Counted from the stretch's first letter, positions 8,084 to 17,365 are shown. The stretch is DNA of 64,000 nucleotides from Chloroflexota bacterium (GCA_902810745.1 CADDYW010000002.1:111885-175884); one strand, 5' to 3'. Program-made: numbers and translations. Notes: generated by a model from the sequence alone, not told the origin.

Positions 8084-8375
8084 GAGAATGGCGAGCTCGC
8101 TAAGCGAGTCCTCGATCGACCACAGGACGGGAGCGGAGTCGAGCTCGACCCCTACCAGAACTGCTCGTGGCGGTTCCGGTCGTGTGATGCTTAGATGCCG
8201 ACTGTTCGTCGGTAGTGCCTGGTTCGTAGGCTTCTCCTCAGATCAGGATTGAATACTGTGTGGCCGCGGGAAGGTGCGCTGGCAGAAGGCGTGAAGCGTG
8301 CGGGGCAATCCCCCGTGGTTACGTCGCCGCGATGGCGAGCTACCATCTGTTCGTCAGCCGGGGCTGGTGCCGGTG

Positions 8376-9212
8376 CTAGTCTGGCCACTCGCCGGTAAAG
8401 ACGAGCGTAGCCGGACCGGCCATGAGGATCTCGCCGGAGCGTCCGACCCGCATTTCGAGCTCTCCGCCGGGGAGCCGAAGACACGCGCGGTCTCCGATCA
8501 AGCCCTTTCGCCGAGCGACGGCGAATACCGCGCACGCGCCGGTCCCACACGCGAGAGTGATCCCCGCGCCACGCTCCCACACTCTTACGTCAATCTGTTC
8601 GGACGATCGCACGCGCGCGATCTCGAAGTTGACGCGCCGTGGGAAGAGGGGATCGTGCTCAACCAGCGGACCGATGCGCTCCAGGGGAAACGCTTCCACA
8701 TCCCCGTCAAGAAAGTGGACTGCGTGCGGATTCCCCATCGAGACTGCTGCCAGCGTGAGCTCGAGACCGTCGATGGTTTTCCGCAGATCCACGACGTCCG
8801 ATCCATCGGCGAGCACTGGAATCTTCTCGGGAACGAACGTCGGTATCCCCATGTCGACGACCACCCGCTGCGCTCGACCGTCTCGGGCTTCGATCTCGAT
8901 CTGCTTGATGCCGGCGCCTGTCTCGATCGTCAGGGAGCGCGGGTGAAGCTCGCCCGCGTCGTACAGATACTTGGCGAAACAGCGAATCCCGTTTCCGCAC
9001 ATCTCGGCTTCGGATCCGTCCGGGTTGTACATCACCATGCGATAATCCGCGATGGCCGATGGACGAATCAGCAGGACGCCGTCAGCTCCGATCCCGAAAT
9101 GTCGGTCGCAAGCCCTGCGTGCGAACGCGGGCCAGTCCCGTTCGTTACCGTCGCGCGCATCGACGAGCACGAAATCGTTGCCGGTGCCGTGCATCTTGGT
9201 GAACCGGATCAC
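8376..9212 (-). CDS. dapF: Diaminopimelate epimerase
   Basis: Interconverts LL- and meso-diaminopimelate in lysine and peptidoglycan precursor synthesis. 278 residues, the family norm. The two catalytic cysteines are visible: C72 in M-C-G-N-G-I-R-C and C222 in A-C-G-T-G-A-C. The N-terminus F-T-K-M-H-G-T-G-N-D-F is diagnostic. GTG 9212 is chosen over an upstream in-frame start because AGGAGG lies just before it and the protein then begins at the conserved strand. The start overlaps the miaA stop (GTGA), so translation is coupled to miaA. Presence of dapF indicates a DAP-based lysine or wall pathway. Confidence 0.95.
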   Translation of the reverse strand: MIRFTKMHGTGNDFVLVDARDGNERDWPAFARRACDRHFGIGADGVLLIRPSAIADYRMVMYNPDGSEAEMCGNGIRCFAKYLYDAGELHPRSLTIETGAGIKQIEIEARDGRAQRVVVDMGIPTFVPEKIPVLADGSDVVDLRKTIDGLELTLAAVSMGNPHAVHFLDGDVEAFPLERIGPLVEHDPLFPRRVNFEIARVRSSEQIDVRVWERGAGITLACGTGACAVFAVARRKGLIGDRACLRLPGGELEMRVGRSGEILMAGPATLVFTGEWPD

Positions 9213-10183
9213 GCTACCTCCTGGACCGTCGAGGCAGCACGGCGGGCGTGAGACCGAATGAGCTCCAGCGCCCGATCCAGATGTGAGCCATCGGCGGTCA
9301 GCCAGTGAATCGTCGGGTCGTCGAGTCGAAACCAAGTATACTGCTGTCGAGCAAACCGGTGCGTCTCGAATTTGATTCGCTCGATCGCCGCCGACAGGCC
9401 CAGACGGCCGTCGAGATAGGAGACGATCTCGCGGTAGCCAAGGCCATTAAGCGCTGGCCGAGATGGTGGGCAGCCCCGCAGGAGGACACGGCGGGTTTCG
9501 TCGATCAGCCCATCGTCGATCTGCTGCTCGACCCGCCGATCGATACGCTCGTAAAGCACATCGCGCGGTGTCGTCAGCCCGATCGACAGCACGTCATAGC
9601 GCGGCCGCCACTCGCGAAAATCCGAGAACCGACGTCCCGACTTCTCGATCACCTCGATCGCGCGGATCACGCGTCGAACATTCCGCGGATCGATTCGACG
9701 CGCAGCGTCCGGGTCCAGGGCGGCGAGCTGACGATGGAGCGCGTCAGCCCCGCGTTCACGGGCCAGCTGCTCGAGACTAGCGCGCAGCGTGGGATCAGGG
9801 GGCACGCGCGGCAGCTGCACACCGTCAACGATTGCCTTGACATAGAGGCCGGTTCCGCCGACCAGTAAGGGGAGACGGCCCCGCGCAAGGCACCCCTCGA
9901 TGGCGCCGATCGCCAGGTCCTGGAACTGGGCAAGCGAGAAATCATCTTCCGGGTCGACGACGTCGATCACGTGATGCGCGACGATACGCTGCTCGTCGAT
10001 CGTCGGCTTCGCCGTGCCGATATCGAGGCCGCGGTATACCTGTCGCGAGTCAGCCGAGATGATTTCGATCGGAAGAAACTCGGCGAGGCGCAGTGCGAGA
10101 GCGCTCTTGCCGACCGCGGTCGGTCCAACGATGGCCACAATCGGCGGTCGCGGCTTCGGATCTGTCTGGATACTGCTCACCAA
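9209..10183 (-). CDS. miaA: tRNA dimethylallyltransferase
   Basis: Adds a dimethylallyl group to A37 of tRNAs reading codons that begin with U. 324 residues. The P-loop G-P-T-A-V-G-K-S-A follows the first strand. S-A-D-S-R-Q-V-Y-R-G-L-D-I-G-T-A-K-P is the MiaA signature. The start is TTG 10183 or the adjacent GTG 10180; no clear Shine-Dalgarno is present. A TATAAT -10 box lies at 10228-10223 on the minus strand with no good -35. It heads the miaA-dapF operon and diverges from the tRNA-Pro gene. Confidence 0.94.
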   Translation of the reverse strand: MVSSIQTDPKPRPPIVAIVGPTAVGKSALALRLAEFLPIEIISADSRQVYRGLDIGTAKPTIDEQRIVAHHVIDVVDPEDDFSLAQFQDLAIGAIEGCLARGRLPLLVGGTGLYVKAIVDGVQLPRVPPDPTLRASLEQLARERGADALHRQLAALDPDAARRIDPRNVRRVIRAIEVIEKSGRRFSDFREWRPRYDVLSIGLTTPRDVLYERIDRRVEQQIDDGLIDETRRVLLRGCPPSRPALNGLGYREIVSYLDGRLGLSAAIERIKFETHRFARQQYTWFRLDDPTIHWLTADGSHLDRALELIRSHARRAASTVQEVA

Positions 10184-10246
10184 GAAATCGAGATACCTTT
10201 GATCGTAGTGTTACCCATACTCATTATATCGCGTCGCGCACACCGG

Positions 10247-10276
10247 TTGCTCTTGGTGGCCAGGGCGTGCTAGAAT
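10247..10276 (+). promoter_or_regulatory. Promoter of tRNA-Pro
   Basis: TTGCTC, 18-bp spacer, TAGAAT (10271-10276), placing the transcript start just before the mature tRNA 5' end at 10286. Confidence 0.5.
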
Positions 10277-10284
10277 TAACTGCA

Positions 10285-10362
<78 letters not shown>

Positions 10363-10367
10363 CGAAC

Positions 10368-10417
10368 GCCTCGCGGAGCACGGGATTTTCTGAGATTCCC
10401 GCCCGCGAGGCTTTTTT
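10368..10417 (+). terminator. Intrinsic terminator after tRNA-Pro
   Basis: GCCTCGCGG pairs with CCGCGAGGC, followed at once by six T residues. This is the cleanest rho-independent terminator in the window and ends the single-gene tRNA transcript. Confidence 0.85.
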
Positions 10418-10577
10418 GTTGCAAAGACAGTCACCGCTCCCGCGTCGCACGTGATGGGGAGGCGACCGTCGAGCAGGGGGATACTGCCCGGTGGAAACTC
10501 GCCACGACACCGCCACGCGGCTGTCACGGTAGCGTGGTCGGTGATCTGCTTCGGGCAGACGCGTGTGCCGTCCGCGA

Positions 10578-11453
10578 TCATTCGCCGCGAGCGGGCACGG
10601 CGGTGGGCGACCAGAGCGCCTCTGGCTGTTGTGAGCCAGAGTACACGGTGACGGATACAACAGGCCATCTTCCCGACCAAGCTGGTCGCGCGGGTGGCGG
10701 GAAGCCCGAGCTCCAGTACCGCCGCCTGAATCCTTCCCGCGGGTGAGCGGTGGCCACCGCGCCGCTACACGTGACGGAAGACTCGATCCACCCCGAAGCC
10801 AGGGTGTCGTCGAGTGAGGCGCTGGAGCACGGCTCCACCGCCAGGGGACGTGATTCTTGTCCCGCGCGCCTGATCCGGTTGATGCCTGCCGCGAGCCACC
10901 GAATGCCTTGCGCTGCACCCCGCACATCCACGTTCCCCGGTACCGCGGCAACGAAACTCAGAAATCCGAAGACAAAGAAGATCCCCCCGAGGATCACGGC
11001 GGTCCACCCGAGCGCACGACTGAGTAAATTGGTTCTCAGGATCACGGAGCCAAGCGGAACGAAGAGCAGCGGAGCCGCGACCAAGGTGTACCCGCGCTGC
11101 ACGGCCGTGATGAACTGTGCTCCAACATTCACTACCGCCGGGTCCCCACGTGTGACGAGTCCATACCCGGTCATCTCGGCCAGTCCGATTGTCACGAGGA
11201 CCGTGATGCCGAAGAGCGTGAGCAGACCCGGCAGGCGCGTTGCAGACCCGGCCGCGACGACCACGCACAACGCGAAGATGCTCGCCATCACCGTACCCAT
11301 GACTTGGAACCAGCCGCCGAGCCGCACGCTGTGGACGTGGGTCGCCCCGAACGTCGTCACCTGCACGGGCGCAGCGCCCGGGGACGGAGCGTGATTCATG
11401 GCAAAATCCGCGATCAGGATCGGGACGCCAGCGGGCACGAGCGGCGGGACCAC
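10578..11453 (-). pseudogene. DUF4386-like membrane protein ORF, 3' part apparently degenerate
   Basis: The open frame is 291 codons, but only about the first 195 look like protein. There are four hydrophobic helices (near residues 48-70, 75-95, 115-140 and 148-170), resembling small four-helix membrane proteins such as DUF4386, though the family is uncertain. The last 95 codons have composition typical of non-coding GC-rich DNA (Ser/Trp/Arg/Pro-rich). The likely explanation is loss of frame or decay. The start is unclear: GTG 11453 or ATG 11399, neither with a good ribosome site. The 10418-10860 stretch between the tRNA terminator and the protein-like part holds nothing else I can support. 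Confidence 0.4.
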
Positions 11454-11592
11454 GATACGAACCCAGGGGAACGGGTCACGCCGACGTCCTCCGACAGCTG
11501 GATTATCGAAGTGATGCCCGCGGGAAAGAAAGCGACCTTCCAGCTCCGGAAGGCGATGCCGCGATCGTCCTGTCTACGCCGATGATCCGCTG

Positions 11593-12663
11593 CTAATCGA
11601 TCATCGCCCGGTAGCGTGGTCGGCCGTACCGACGGGGCGGATGGTAAGCAACCGCGGCGATGATCCAGATCAGCGCGGTCCCGACCAGGTAGTACGCACA
11701 GATCGCCACGATACTGTACAGCTCGAGCACGTGCCCGTCGAGACGCAGCGGCGGCACGAACAGGGCAAACGGTCGAACCAGCGGCGTCGTGAAAACGATA
11801 AGCGCGCCGACCAGCGGCACAACCTCGGCCAGAATCCTGACTCCCAGGAAGACCACGACCAGCCGTACCAGGATCACGAGCTGAATGAGCTGGCTGATCA
11901 TCGAGATCGTTCCGATAAGGAAGCCCACGAGCCCGGTGTCCTCGCGAGCGCGTCGCTCGAAGCTCACCGACCAGTTATTCAGCGATGGAAGCGGCTGCTT
12001 CGGAAGGACTGCCATCAGCAGCATCCCGAACAGGAACCCTCCGACGTGTGCCCACCAGGCAACGCCACCTGCCTGCTCTCCCGCGTCGGCAAGCGACGTG
12101 ATTCCACTGAAGAACTGGGTGATGAACCAGAGGCCGATCACGATCAGCGCCGGAACATCGACGACCGTGAACAGGAAGAAGAGCGGGAGTACCACGGACA
12201 CCGTCGCTCCGGGATACGTAATGAAGTAAGCGCCGAGAACCCCCGCGATCGCGCCACTTGCCCCGATTGCCGGGATGCGCGAATGGGGCGCGACGAAGAC
12301 CTGCGCCAGGTTCGCCACGACTCCGCAGAGCAGGTAGAAGAGCAGGTAACGGGTGTGACCGAGCCGATCCTCGACGTTATCGCCGAAGATCCACAGAAAG
12401 AGCATGTTTCCGCCAATGTGCAGCAAGCCACCGTGGAGGAACATAGCGGTGATCAGGGTGATCAGGACGAATGGATCCGCGCCCGGCGCGCCGGCCAGGG
12501 CCGCGGTGATACGCGACGGTACGACGCCCCAGCGCTCGATGAAAGGTTCGAGGCTGTCTCCAAGCCCGAGCTCGTAGAGGAAGATGCAGACGTTGATCAG
12601 AATCAGCGAAAGATTGATCCAGGGCGTTCGCCGCACCCGTGGACTGTCACTCAACGGTAACAT
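11593..12663 (-). CDS. Rhomboid-family intramembrane serine protease with YggT-like tail
   Basis: 356 residues, strongly hydrophobic. Rhomboid features are present in order: H-I-G-G-N-M in helix 2, G-A-S-G (catalytic Ser, near residue 134) and H-V-G-G-F-L-F-G (catalytic His, near residue 206). Rhomboids cut membrane-spanning substrates within the bilayer. After residue 230 there is an extra region with two more hydrophobic segments (P-L-V-G-A-L-I-V-F and a Y-Y-L-V-G helix) that resembles a YggT-type module, so this is a fusion or extended rhomboid. The start ATG 12663 follows GGAGAGGGGG and a TATAAT-like -10 about 30 bases upstream. No linked substrate gene is obvious. Confidence 0.85.
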   Translation of the reverse strand: MLPLSDSPRVRRTPWINLSLILINVCIFLYELGLGDSLEPFIERWGVVPSRITAALAGAPGADPFVLITLITAMFLHGGLLHIGGNMLFLWIFGDNVEDRLGHTRYLLFYLLCGVVANLAQVFVAPHSRIPAIGASGAIAGVLGAYFITYPGATVSVVLPLFFLFTVVDVPALIVIGLWFITQFFSGITSLADAGEQAGGVAWWAHVGGFLFGMLLMAVLPKQPLPSLNNWSVSFERRAREDTGLVGFLIGTISMISQLIQLVILVRLVVVFLGVRILAEVVPLVGALIVFTTPLVRPFALFVPPLRLDGHVLELYSIVAICAYYLVGTALIWIIAAVAYHPPRRYGRPRYRAMID

Positions 12664-12823
12664 CGATGGACCCCCTCTCCGAGATTATACGTGAGCGCAT
12701 CCTCGCGATGCTTCCGCCCGTCCGCGGCCGTGGGCCTGTACACCGCGGCTCGGGCATACTATCATCGCTGCATCCGGGTCGCACTTCGGTTCCGTGGCCC
12801 GTCAGTCGGAGAGAGGGGACGCG

Positions 12824-13861
12824 ATGGAGATTGGTATCGGCCTGGATGCCACCCTGGGCCTTACCTTCGATCAGCAACGCGAGATGGCGCGCGAAGCCGC
12901 GCGATTGGGCTATTCAAGCATGTGGACGCCAGCTGGACTCGGCATCGATGCGTTCCAGGTCTGCGCGCAATGGTGGAGCGCAAGCTCCGAGGTCGTCAGT
13001 GGCGGACTGGTCACCGGAATCAGCGTCGTGCCAGTCCCCTTCTGGACCGCTCCGCAGCTCGCCGCGACTGCTGGCACTCTCGGAGTGCTGACCCGTGGAC
13101 GCTTCATCCTTGGTATCGGCTCGGGCGCGGTTCACGACGACGAACAGCGCCGTCGATATGGCATTCCGGCCTATCCACCAGTGACCATGATGCGCGACTA
13201 TCTCGTGGCGCTGCGGGGCCTCCTCGCGGGCCAGGCAGTCGAGTACGCGGGAACTGCGGTCACGTTGCACGGCGCGCGCATTGGTTTCCAGCCACCGCGT
13301 GTACCGATCTACCTGGGAGCACTTGGTCCACGGATGGTCCGGCTGGCGGGAGAGGAATCCGATGGCGTCCTGCTCAACTGGTGCTCACCCGAGCAGGTTG
13401 CCTGGAGTCGCACTGTGGTCGCCGAGGGAGCACGGGCCGCGGGTCGAGACCCGGCCGACATTCGGGTGGTCGAATATATTCGCGTCTGCGTGGACGACGA
13501 CGAGGATGCGGCACGTCGTGCGCTTACTCGTGCTGTTCTCGGCTATGCCCTGGCCCGCCCCGGGGCGAAGAAGGAGCTGAGCTATCGCGGTCACTTCGCA
13601 CGGATGGGCTTCGACGACGCACTGAATGATCTCGAGGCACGGCGCGACCGTGGTGCCAGCGAGGCGGAGCTCATCGACGCGTTTCCTCGTGATCTGCTGC
13701 GCAAGGTCGGCTATTACGGGCCGGCGTCTGATGCCGCGGCGGCGTTCCGCGAGCTGGCCCGCGGGCTCGACGTCGCGATCGTGCGGGTCGTCCCCTCGCG
13801 GCCCGGACCAGAGGCGGCGATCGCGACGATGCGAGCGTGCCGACCAGCGCTGACCGCGTAA
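12824..13861 (+). CDS. LLM-class (luciferase-like) flavin-dependent oxidoreductase
   Basis: 345 residues with the TIM-barrel pattern of the bacterial luciferase / F420-dependent reductase superfamily: M-E-I-G-I-G-L at the first strand, the helix A-R-L-G-Y-S-S-M-W, L-A-A-T-A-G-T-L and G-R-F-I-L-G-I-G-S-G near residue 100, and P-I-Y-L-G-A-L-G-P near residue 165. ATG 12824 is preferred because GAGAGG precedes it and the barrel begins immediately. The cofactor (FMN or F420) and substrate cannot be told from sequence. It stands alone, divergent from the rhomboid gene. Confidence 0.82.
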   Translation: MEIGIGLDATLGLTFDQQREMAREAARLGYSSMWTPAGLGIDAFQVCAQWWSASSEVVSGGLVTGISVVPVPFWTAPQLAATAGTLGVLTRGRFILGIGSGAVHDDEQRRRYGIPAYPPVTMMRDYLVALRGLLAGQAVEYAGTAVTLHGARIGFQPPRVPIYLGALGPRMVRLAGEESDGVLLNWCSPEQVAWSRTVVAEGARAAGRDPADIRVVEYIRVCVDDDEDAARRALTRAVLGYALARPGAKKELSYRGHFARMGFDDALNDLEARRDRGASEAELIDAFPRDLLRKVGYYGPASDAAAAFRELARGLDVAIVRVVPSRPGPEAAIATMRACRPALTA

Positions 13862-13887
13862 CGCTGCCCGCGCGACGCCGCCGTGAT

Positions 13888-15165
13888 CTAGCTGCCTAGC
13901 GCTGCTTTGAGCTGATCACGGGCCTGCTGTATTTTGGAGAAATCCCCGGACGCCGCGTTCTGCGCGGTGCTGAGCGCAGACCGAAAGCGATCGGCCGCGG
14001 GCGAGTGATCGTCGGCCAGAGCATCGAATGCTCGCTGGATGGCCTGCTGAAGATCGTTCTCGGCGCGCTGGACGTTCTCCTTGTTCGGGTCGTTCACCTC
14101 GTTCTGCAGCGCCTGGAGACTGTTGTCGACTGCATTTTGCAGTGGCTGCAGGTCCACGTGCTGGCTGGCAGGTGTCGAGGTTGCCGTGGTATTCGCGCTG
14201 CTCGTCGGCGATGGGGTGGCCGTGCTCGAGGGCGTCGCCGTCGCCGATGGAGTGGGGGTAAAGGTGGGACTTGGCGTTGCCGAGGGGCTTGGCGTCGCCG
14301 TGCTACCGGCTTGCGAGGGGAGGTTCGCCAGGGCGTTCGCCGCGTCACCGAACTTCCCGGTGTCGCCCGCCAGGCCGTCGTGAATCGCGGTGAGAGCAGC
14401 TTGAATCTGCTGCGCGGCGGGCGTGTGCACGTTCTTGGTGGCAGCCTCAGCGCTCGCGATCGCTGCGAGGAGGTTCCGCTGGGCAGTCAGAAGATCATCG
14501 CGATTGCCATTGCTTAGCGCCTGGCTGTACTGCTGGACGGCACCGCGCAGGTTCTGCGCAACGTCGCTCAGGCTCTGCTGGGTCGTAGCCATCGGACGAG
14601 GAAGCACAACTGGCGTGGCCGCCGAGCCCTCGATCTGCAGCAGCGTCCTGTGTGCATCATTGAGCTTGTCGAAGTTACCGGTCGATGCTCCCTGGACCGC
14701 GTCCAGCGCAGACTGCAGCTTATGCCCGTAATCCGTCTGATCCAGGGCGGCAACGGATGCAGCGGCGTTAGCAGCGTCGAGAAGTTTCTGCTGCGCCTGT
14801 AGCAAGGCCTGGGTGTCGCCACTCGCCTGCGCCTGGGCGAAGGCGACGAGAGCCTGATCGACGTTCTCTGCTGCTTCCAGTGTCTGCTCCCCCGGCGCCG
14901 GGGTGAAGGTCGCCGTTGGAGGACCCGGCGTCGGGGTGATCGTCGGCGAAAGGATAACGGACGGCGTGGTGGAGATAGATGGCGTCGCGACGCCGGGCGT
15001 CGTTGGCACGATTGGAGTTGCCCGGGTGATTCGTGTTGGTGACGGCACGCGAGTCGGCGCGCGGACGACGAGGTTCGCGACTGGTGTCGGAGATGATCCA
15101 AAGCTGCAGCTCGTCAGCGCGCCCGCTACGACCATCAAGCAGATTCCCAGGATGATCCTACGCAT
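13888..15165 (-). CDS. Lipoprotein with three helical repeats and Pro/Thr linkers, function unknown
   Basis: 425 residues from ATG 15165, behind a GGAGG/GGAG ribosome site. The signal peptide ends in a lipobox L-T-S-C (Cys20), so the protein should be lipid-anchored on the outer face of the membrane. A Pro/Thr/Ser linker spans about residues 25-92 and a second 287-335. Between and after them are three related alpha-helical modules, near 98-178, 200-283 and 345-422. Each ends with the pattern G-(N/D)-x-x-K-x-x-(D/Q)-A-x-x-x-L (for example G-D-F-S-K-I-Q-Q-A). They are rich in Ala, Gln, Asn and Asp and lack Cys apart from the lipobox and signal region. The longer upstream frame to 15441 is not needed. 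I do not recognise the family; a cell-envelope role is an inference from the anchor. Confidence 0.8.
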   Translation of the reverse strand: MRRIILGICLMVVAGALTSCSFGSSPTPVANLVVRAPTRVPSPTRITRATPIVPTTPGVATPSISTTPSVILSPTITPTPGPPTATFTPAPGEQTLEAAENVDQALVAFAQAQASGDTQALLQAQQKLLDAANAAASVAALDQTDYGHKLQSALDAVQGASTGNFDKLNDAHRTLLQIEGSAATPVVLPRPMATTQQSLSDVAQNLRGAVQQYSQALSNGNRDDLLTAQRNLLAAIASAEAATKNVHTPAAQQIQAALTAIHDGLAGDTGKFGDAANALANLPSQAGSTATPSPSATPSPTFTPTPSATATPSSTATPSPTSSANTTATSTPASQHVDLQPLQNAVDNSLQALQNEVNDPNKENVQRAENDLQQAIQRAFDALADDHSPAADRFRSALSTAQNAASGDFSKIQQARDQLKAALGS

Positions 15166-15292
15166 CGCTCCGATCTTTCCTCCAACCCCACGCCCCACGC
15201 TGGTGCTTCGCACCGGGATGCTTGTGCTCCGAGGGCATGTCTTGCTGGCTGGCAAAGAGCAGAGAACGTACCAGAGATAGCGTGACGATTGA

Positions 15293-15321
15293 TTGACGTT
15301 TCTCTCCCCCGTTTCTATACT
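15293..15321 (+). promoter_or_regulatory. Promoter of the Fe-S subunit / NrfD / fdhD cluster
   Basis: TTGACG (15293-15298), 17-bp spacer, TATACT (15316-15321). The predicted start near 15328 leaves a GC-rich leader of about 160 nt before the gene. The leader contains several short dyads, for example GACGA-TC-TCGTC and CGGGG-N7-CCCCG. Confidence 0.55.
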
Positions 15322-15488
15322 CTGTCTCGCCCGACCGCTCACGGCCGCGAGACCGCTCGCGACCGGGACGATCTCGTCGTCGCGTCGCGGTTCGCTCGAG
15401 GGGCGCGCGTGGAGGGCGCAGTCCGCCACGTCGGGTGCCAAGTGGAATCACCAACGGGGAATCTGACCCCGCCCGGAGCCCGTGGGCC

Positions 15489-16316
15489 ATGACCGCTCCA
15501 TGGAAGACCTTGCTCTCCGCGCTGGAAAAGGTGGATCGACCTGCCTCACGTCCGGCTAAAGGCTTCTTCACCGACGCGACCCTGTGCATCGGCTGCAAGG
15601 CCTGCGAAGTTGCCTGCAAGGAGTGGAACCAGCTACCGGCCGAGCCGCTCCGCTGGACTGGCAATAGTTATGACAACACGGGTGCGCTCTCGGCGACGAC
15701 CTGGCGGCACGTCCTCTTCGTCGAGCAGATGCCCGATGCCCAACTTTCCCCGCGCTGGCTGCTTCTGAGTGACGTGTGCAAGCACTGCCACCATGCGCCC
15801 TGTCAGGAGGTCTGCCCCACGGGCTCGATCATTCGAACCGAGTTCGATACGGTCTACGTTCAGCAGGATATCTGCAATGGGTGTGGCTACTGCGTCGCCG
15901 CCTGTCCATTTGGCGTGATCGAGCGCAATCCGCACGACGGCGGTGCCCACAAGTGCACGTTTTGCTACGACCGTCTGAGAGATGGCGGGCAGCCCGCGTG
16001 TGCGAAGGCGTGTCCTACCGAGTCGATCCAGTTTGGAGACCTGGAGGAGCTACGTGTGCGCGCGCGCCGTCGCGTTGCCGAGCTGCGTGAGCGCGGGGAG
16101 AGCGGTGCGTATCTGTACGGAGATGACGAGCGAATCCTGGAAGGTGGCCTGCATGCCTTCTTTTTGCTGGTCGATCGCCCGGATGTCTACAACCTGCCAG
16201 CTCATCCGCGGCGTCCGGTGAAGAATGCTGCTCCGGGCTACCTGAACACGCTGGCGATGGCCGCCGGTCTTCTCCTGGCGGGCGTCCTGGCTTTTTCAGC
16301 GCGTGGAAAACGGTGA
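15489..16316 (+). CDS. Formate-dehydrogenase-type iron-sulfur electron-transfer subunit
   Basis: 275 residues. Four cysteine clusters of the FdhB/HybA/NrfC ferredoxin-like family are visible: C-I-G-C-K-A-C-E-V-A-C, C-K-H-C-H-H-A-P-C-Q-E-V-C, C-N-G-C-G-Y-C-V-A-A-C, and C-T-F-C followed by C-A-K-A-C. They would hold four [4Fe-4S] clusters. A single hydrophobic helix near the C-terminus (about residues 250-270) would anchor it to the membrane. The protein wires a catalytic molybdenum or tungsten subunit to a quinone-linked membrane subunit. The next gene is that membrane subunit, but no catalytic subunit is adjacent. ATG 15489 is chosen because GGAG precedes it and upstream sequence is non-conserved. 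Confidence 0.9.
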   Translation: MTAPWKTLLSALEKVDRPASRPAKGFFTDATLCIGCKACEVACKEWNQLPAEPLRWTGNSYDNTGALSATTWRHVLFVEQMPDAQLSPRWLLLSDVCKHCHHAPCQEVCPTGSIIRTEFDTVYVQQDICNGCGYCVAACPFGVIERNPHDGGAHKCTFCYDRLRDGGQPACAKACPTESIQFGDLEELRVRARRRVAELRERGESGAYLYGDDERILEGGLHAFFLLVDRPDVYNLPAHPRRPVKNAAPGYLNTLAMAAGLLLAGVLAFSARGKR

Positions 16317-16365
16317 TGTTGCGTGGTACGAATCAGTACTTTCCGCGTCCGCAAGGCTGTCGACG

Positions 16366-17349
16366 ATGGCTAACGATCTGAAACCAGGTCCAGGCGCCGA
16401 TCACGACCGTCCCGAGCGTGGCTACCACGCCCTGCCAGTGCTCAAGACGCCGGTCTGGCGCTGGGAGATCTGGAGCTACTTCGTCCTTGGCGGCCTGGCG
16501 GCAGGAAGCTTCATCGTGGCGAGTCTCGCGCGACTTTTCGGTGAGGAGGACGACCGAGGAATCACTCGTTGCGGCTACCTGATCTCGTTCGCCGCGATCC
16601 TTGGGTGTCCGCCTCTCTTGATCAAGGATTTGGGGCGTCCCGCGCGGTTCCTCAATATGCTGCGCGTGTTCAAGCCCGGGTCACCGATGTCGATGGGCGT
16701 CTGGGGGCTGATCGGGTTCTCGGCGTGTTCTGGACTTGCCGCCTGTCGCGATCTCCTTGGATCCAGTGAGACGCTGCTTGGTTCCCTGGCACGCAAGATC
16801 CCGGCCCGGATCGTCGCGGTGACGGGAACTGGCCTCGGAACGTTTCTCGGTGGTTATACGGGTATACTGCTGTCGGTGACCAGCGTACCGCTCTGGTCGC
16901 GCAGTCGGCTGCTTGGACCGATCTTTCTGGCGTCGGCGTGGTCGTCGAGCCTGTCGGCAATCTCCCTCGCGCTCGTCGCGGCCGGTCGTGATGCGCCGTC
17001 CTCGCGGGACAAGCTCAATCGTGCAAAGCTCGCGGCGATCGTCGGCGAGGTCCTGGCGTTGATCGGCTATCTGCGTACGACCGGACGCGCCGCGAAACCG
17101 ATCACCGCGCCAGAGCAATACGGGCGGCACTTCGTGGCTGGCGCAATCGGACTGGGATTGGCCGTGCCGTTGTGCGCGATTCTCGCCGGGTCGAAACGAC
17201 GACCGTCGTCCGTGCTCGCGTCGCTTGCGGCGCTGGCCGGCAGTATCTTTCTGCGCTATGCGATCGTCGAGGGCGGGCGGCTCTCGGCGCAGGATCCTGC
17301 CGTGACATTCTGGCATACGGACATCCCCGAATGGAAGGACGACCGGTGA
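16366..17349 (+). CDS. NrfD/PsrC-like membrane quinone-interacting subunit
   Basis: 327 residues with eight or nine hydrophobic helices, the pattern of the NrfD/polysulfide reductase membrane subunit that exchanges electrons with quinone. Typical pieces are W-E-I-W-S-Y-F-V-L-G-G-L-A-A-G near the first helix, K-D-L-G-R-P-A-R-F-L-N-M-L near residue 90, and G-Y-T-G-I-L-L near 160. An alternative GTG start at 16303 would overlap the preceding Fe-S gene by 14 bp; ATG 16366 begins just ahead of the first conserved segment. Its partner is the four-cluster Fe-S protein directly upstream. Confidence 0.85.
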   Translation: MANDLKPGPGADHDRPERGYHALPVLKTPVWRWEIWSYFVLGGLAAGSFIVASLARLFGEEDDRGITRCGYLISFAAILGCPPLLIKDLGRPARFLNMLRVFKPGSPMSMGVWGLIGFSACSGLAACRDLLGSSETLLGSLARKIPARIVAVTGTGLGTFLGGYTGILLSVTSVPLWSRSRLLGPIFLASAWSSSLSAISLALVAAGRDAPSSRDKLNRAKLAAIVGEVLALIGYLRTTGRAAKPITAPEQYGRHFVAGAIGLGLAVPLCAILAGSKRRPSSVLASLAALAGSIFLRYAIVEGGRLSAQDPAVTFWHTDIPEWKDDR

Positions 17350-17365
17350 AAGAGCTCGAGATCCG

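Noticed and set aside
10750..11394. 214-codon plus-strand ORF opposite the membrane ORF
   Set aside because: Ser/Thr/Pro-rich translation typical of the antisense of a hydrophobic gene; no ribosome site or motif.
14190..14330. Apparent tandem DNA repeat
   Set aside because: It is the codon-level result of the Thr/Pro/Ser linker in the lipoprotein, not an independent repeat element.
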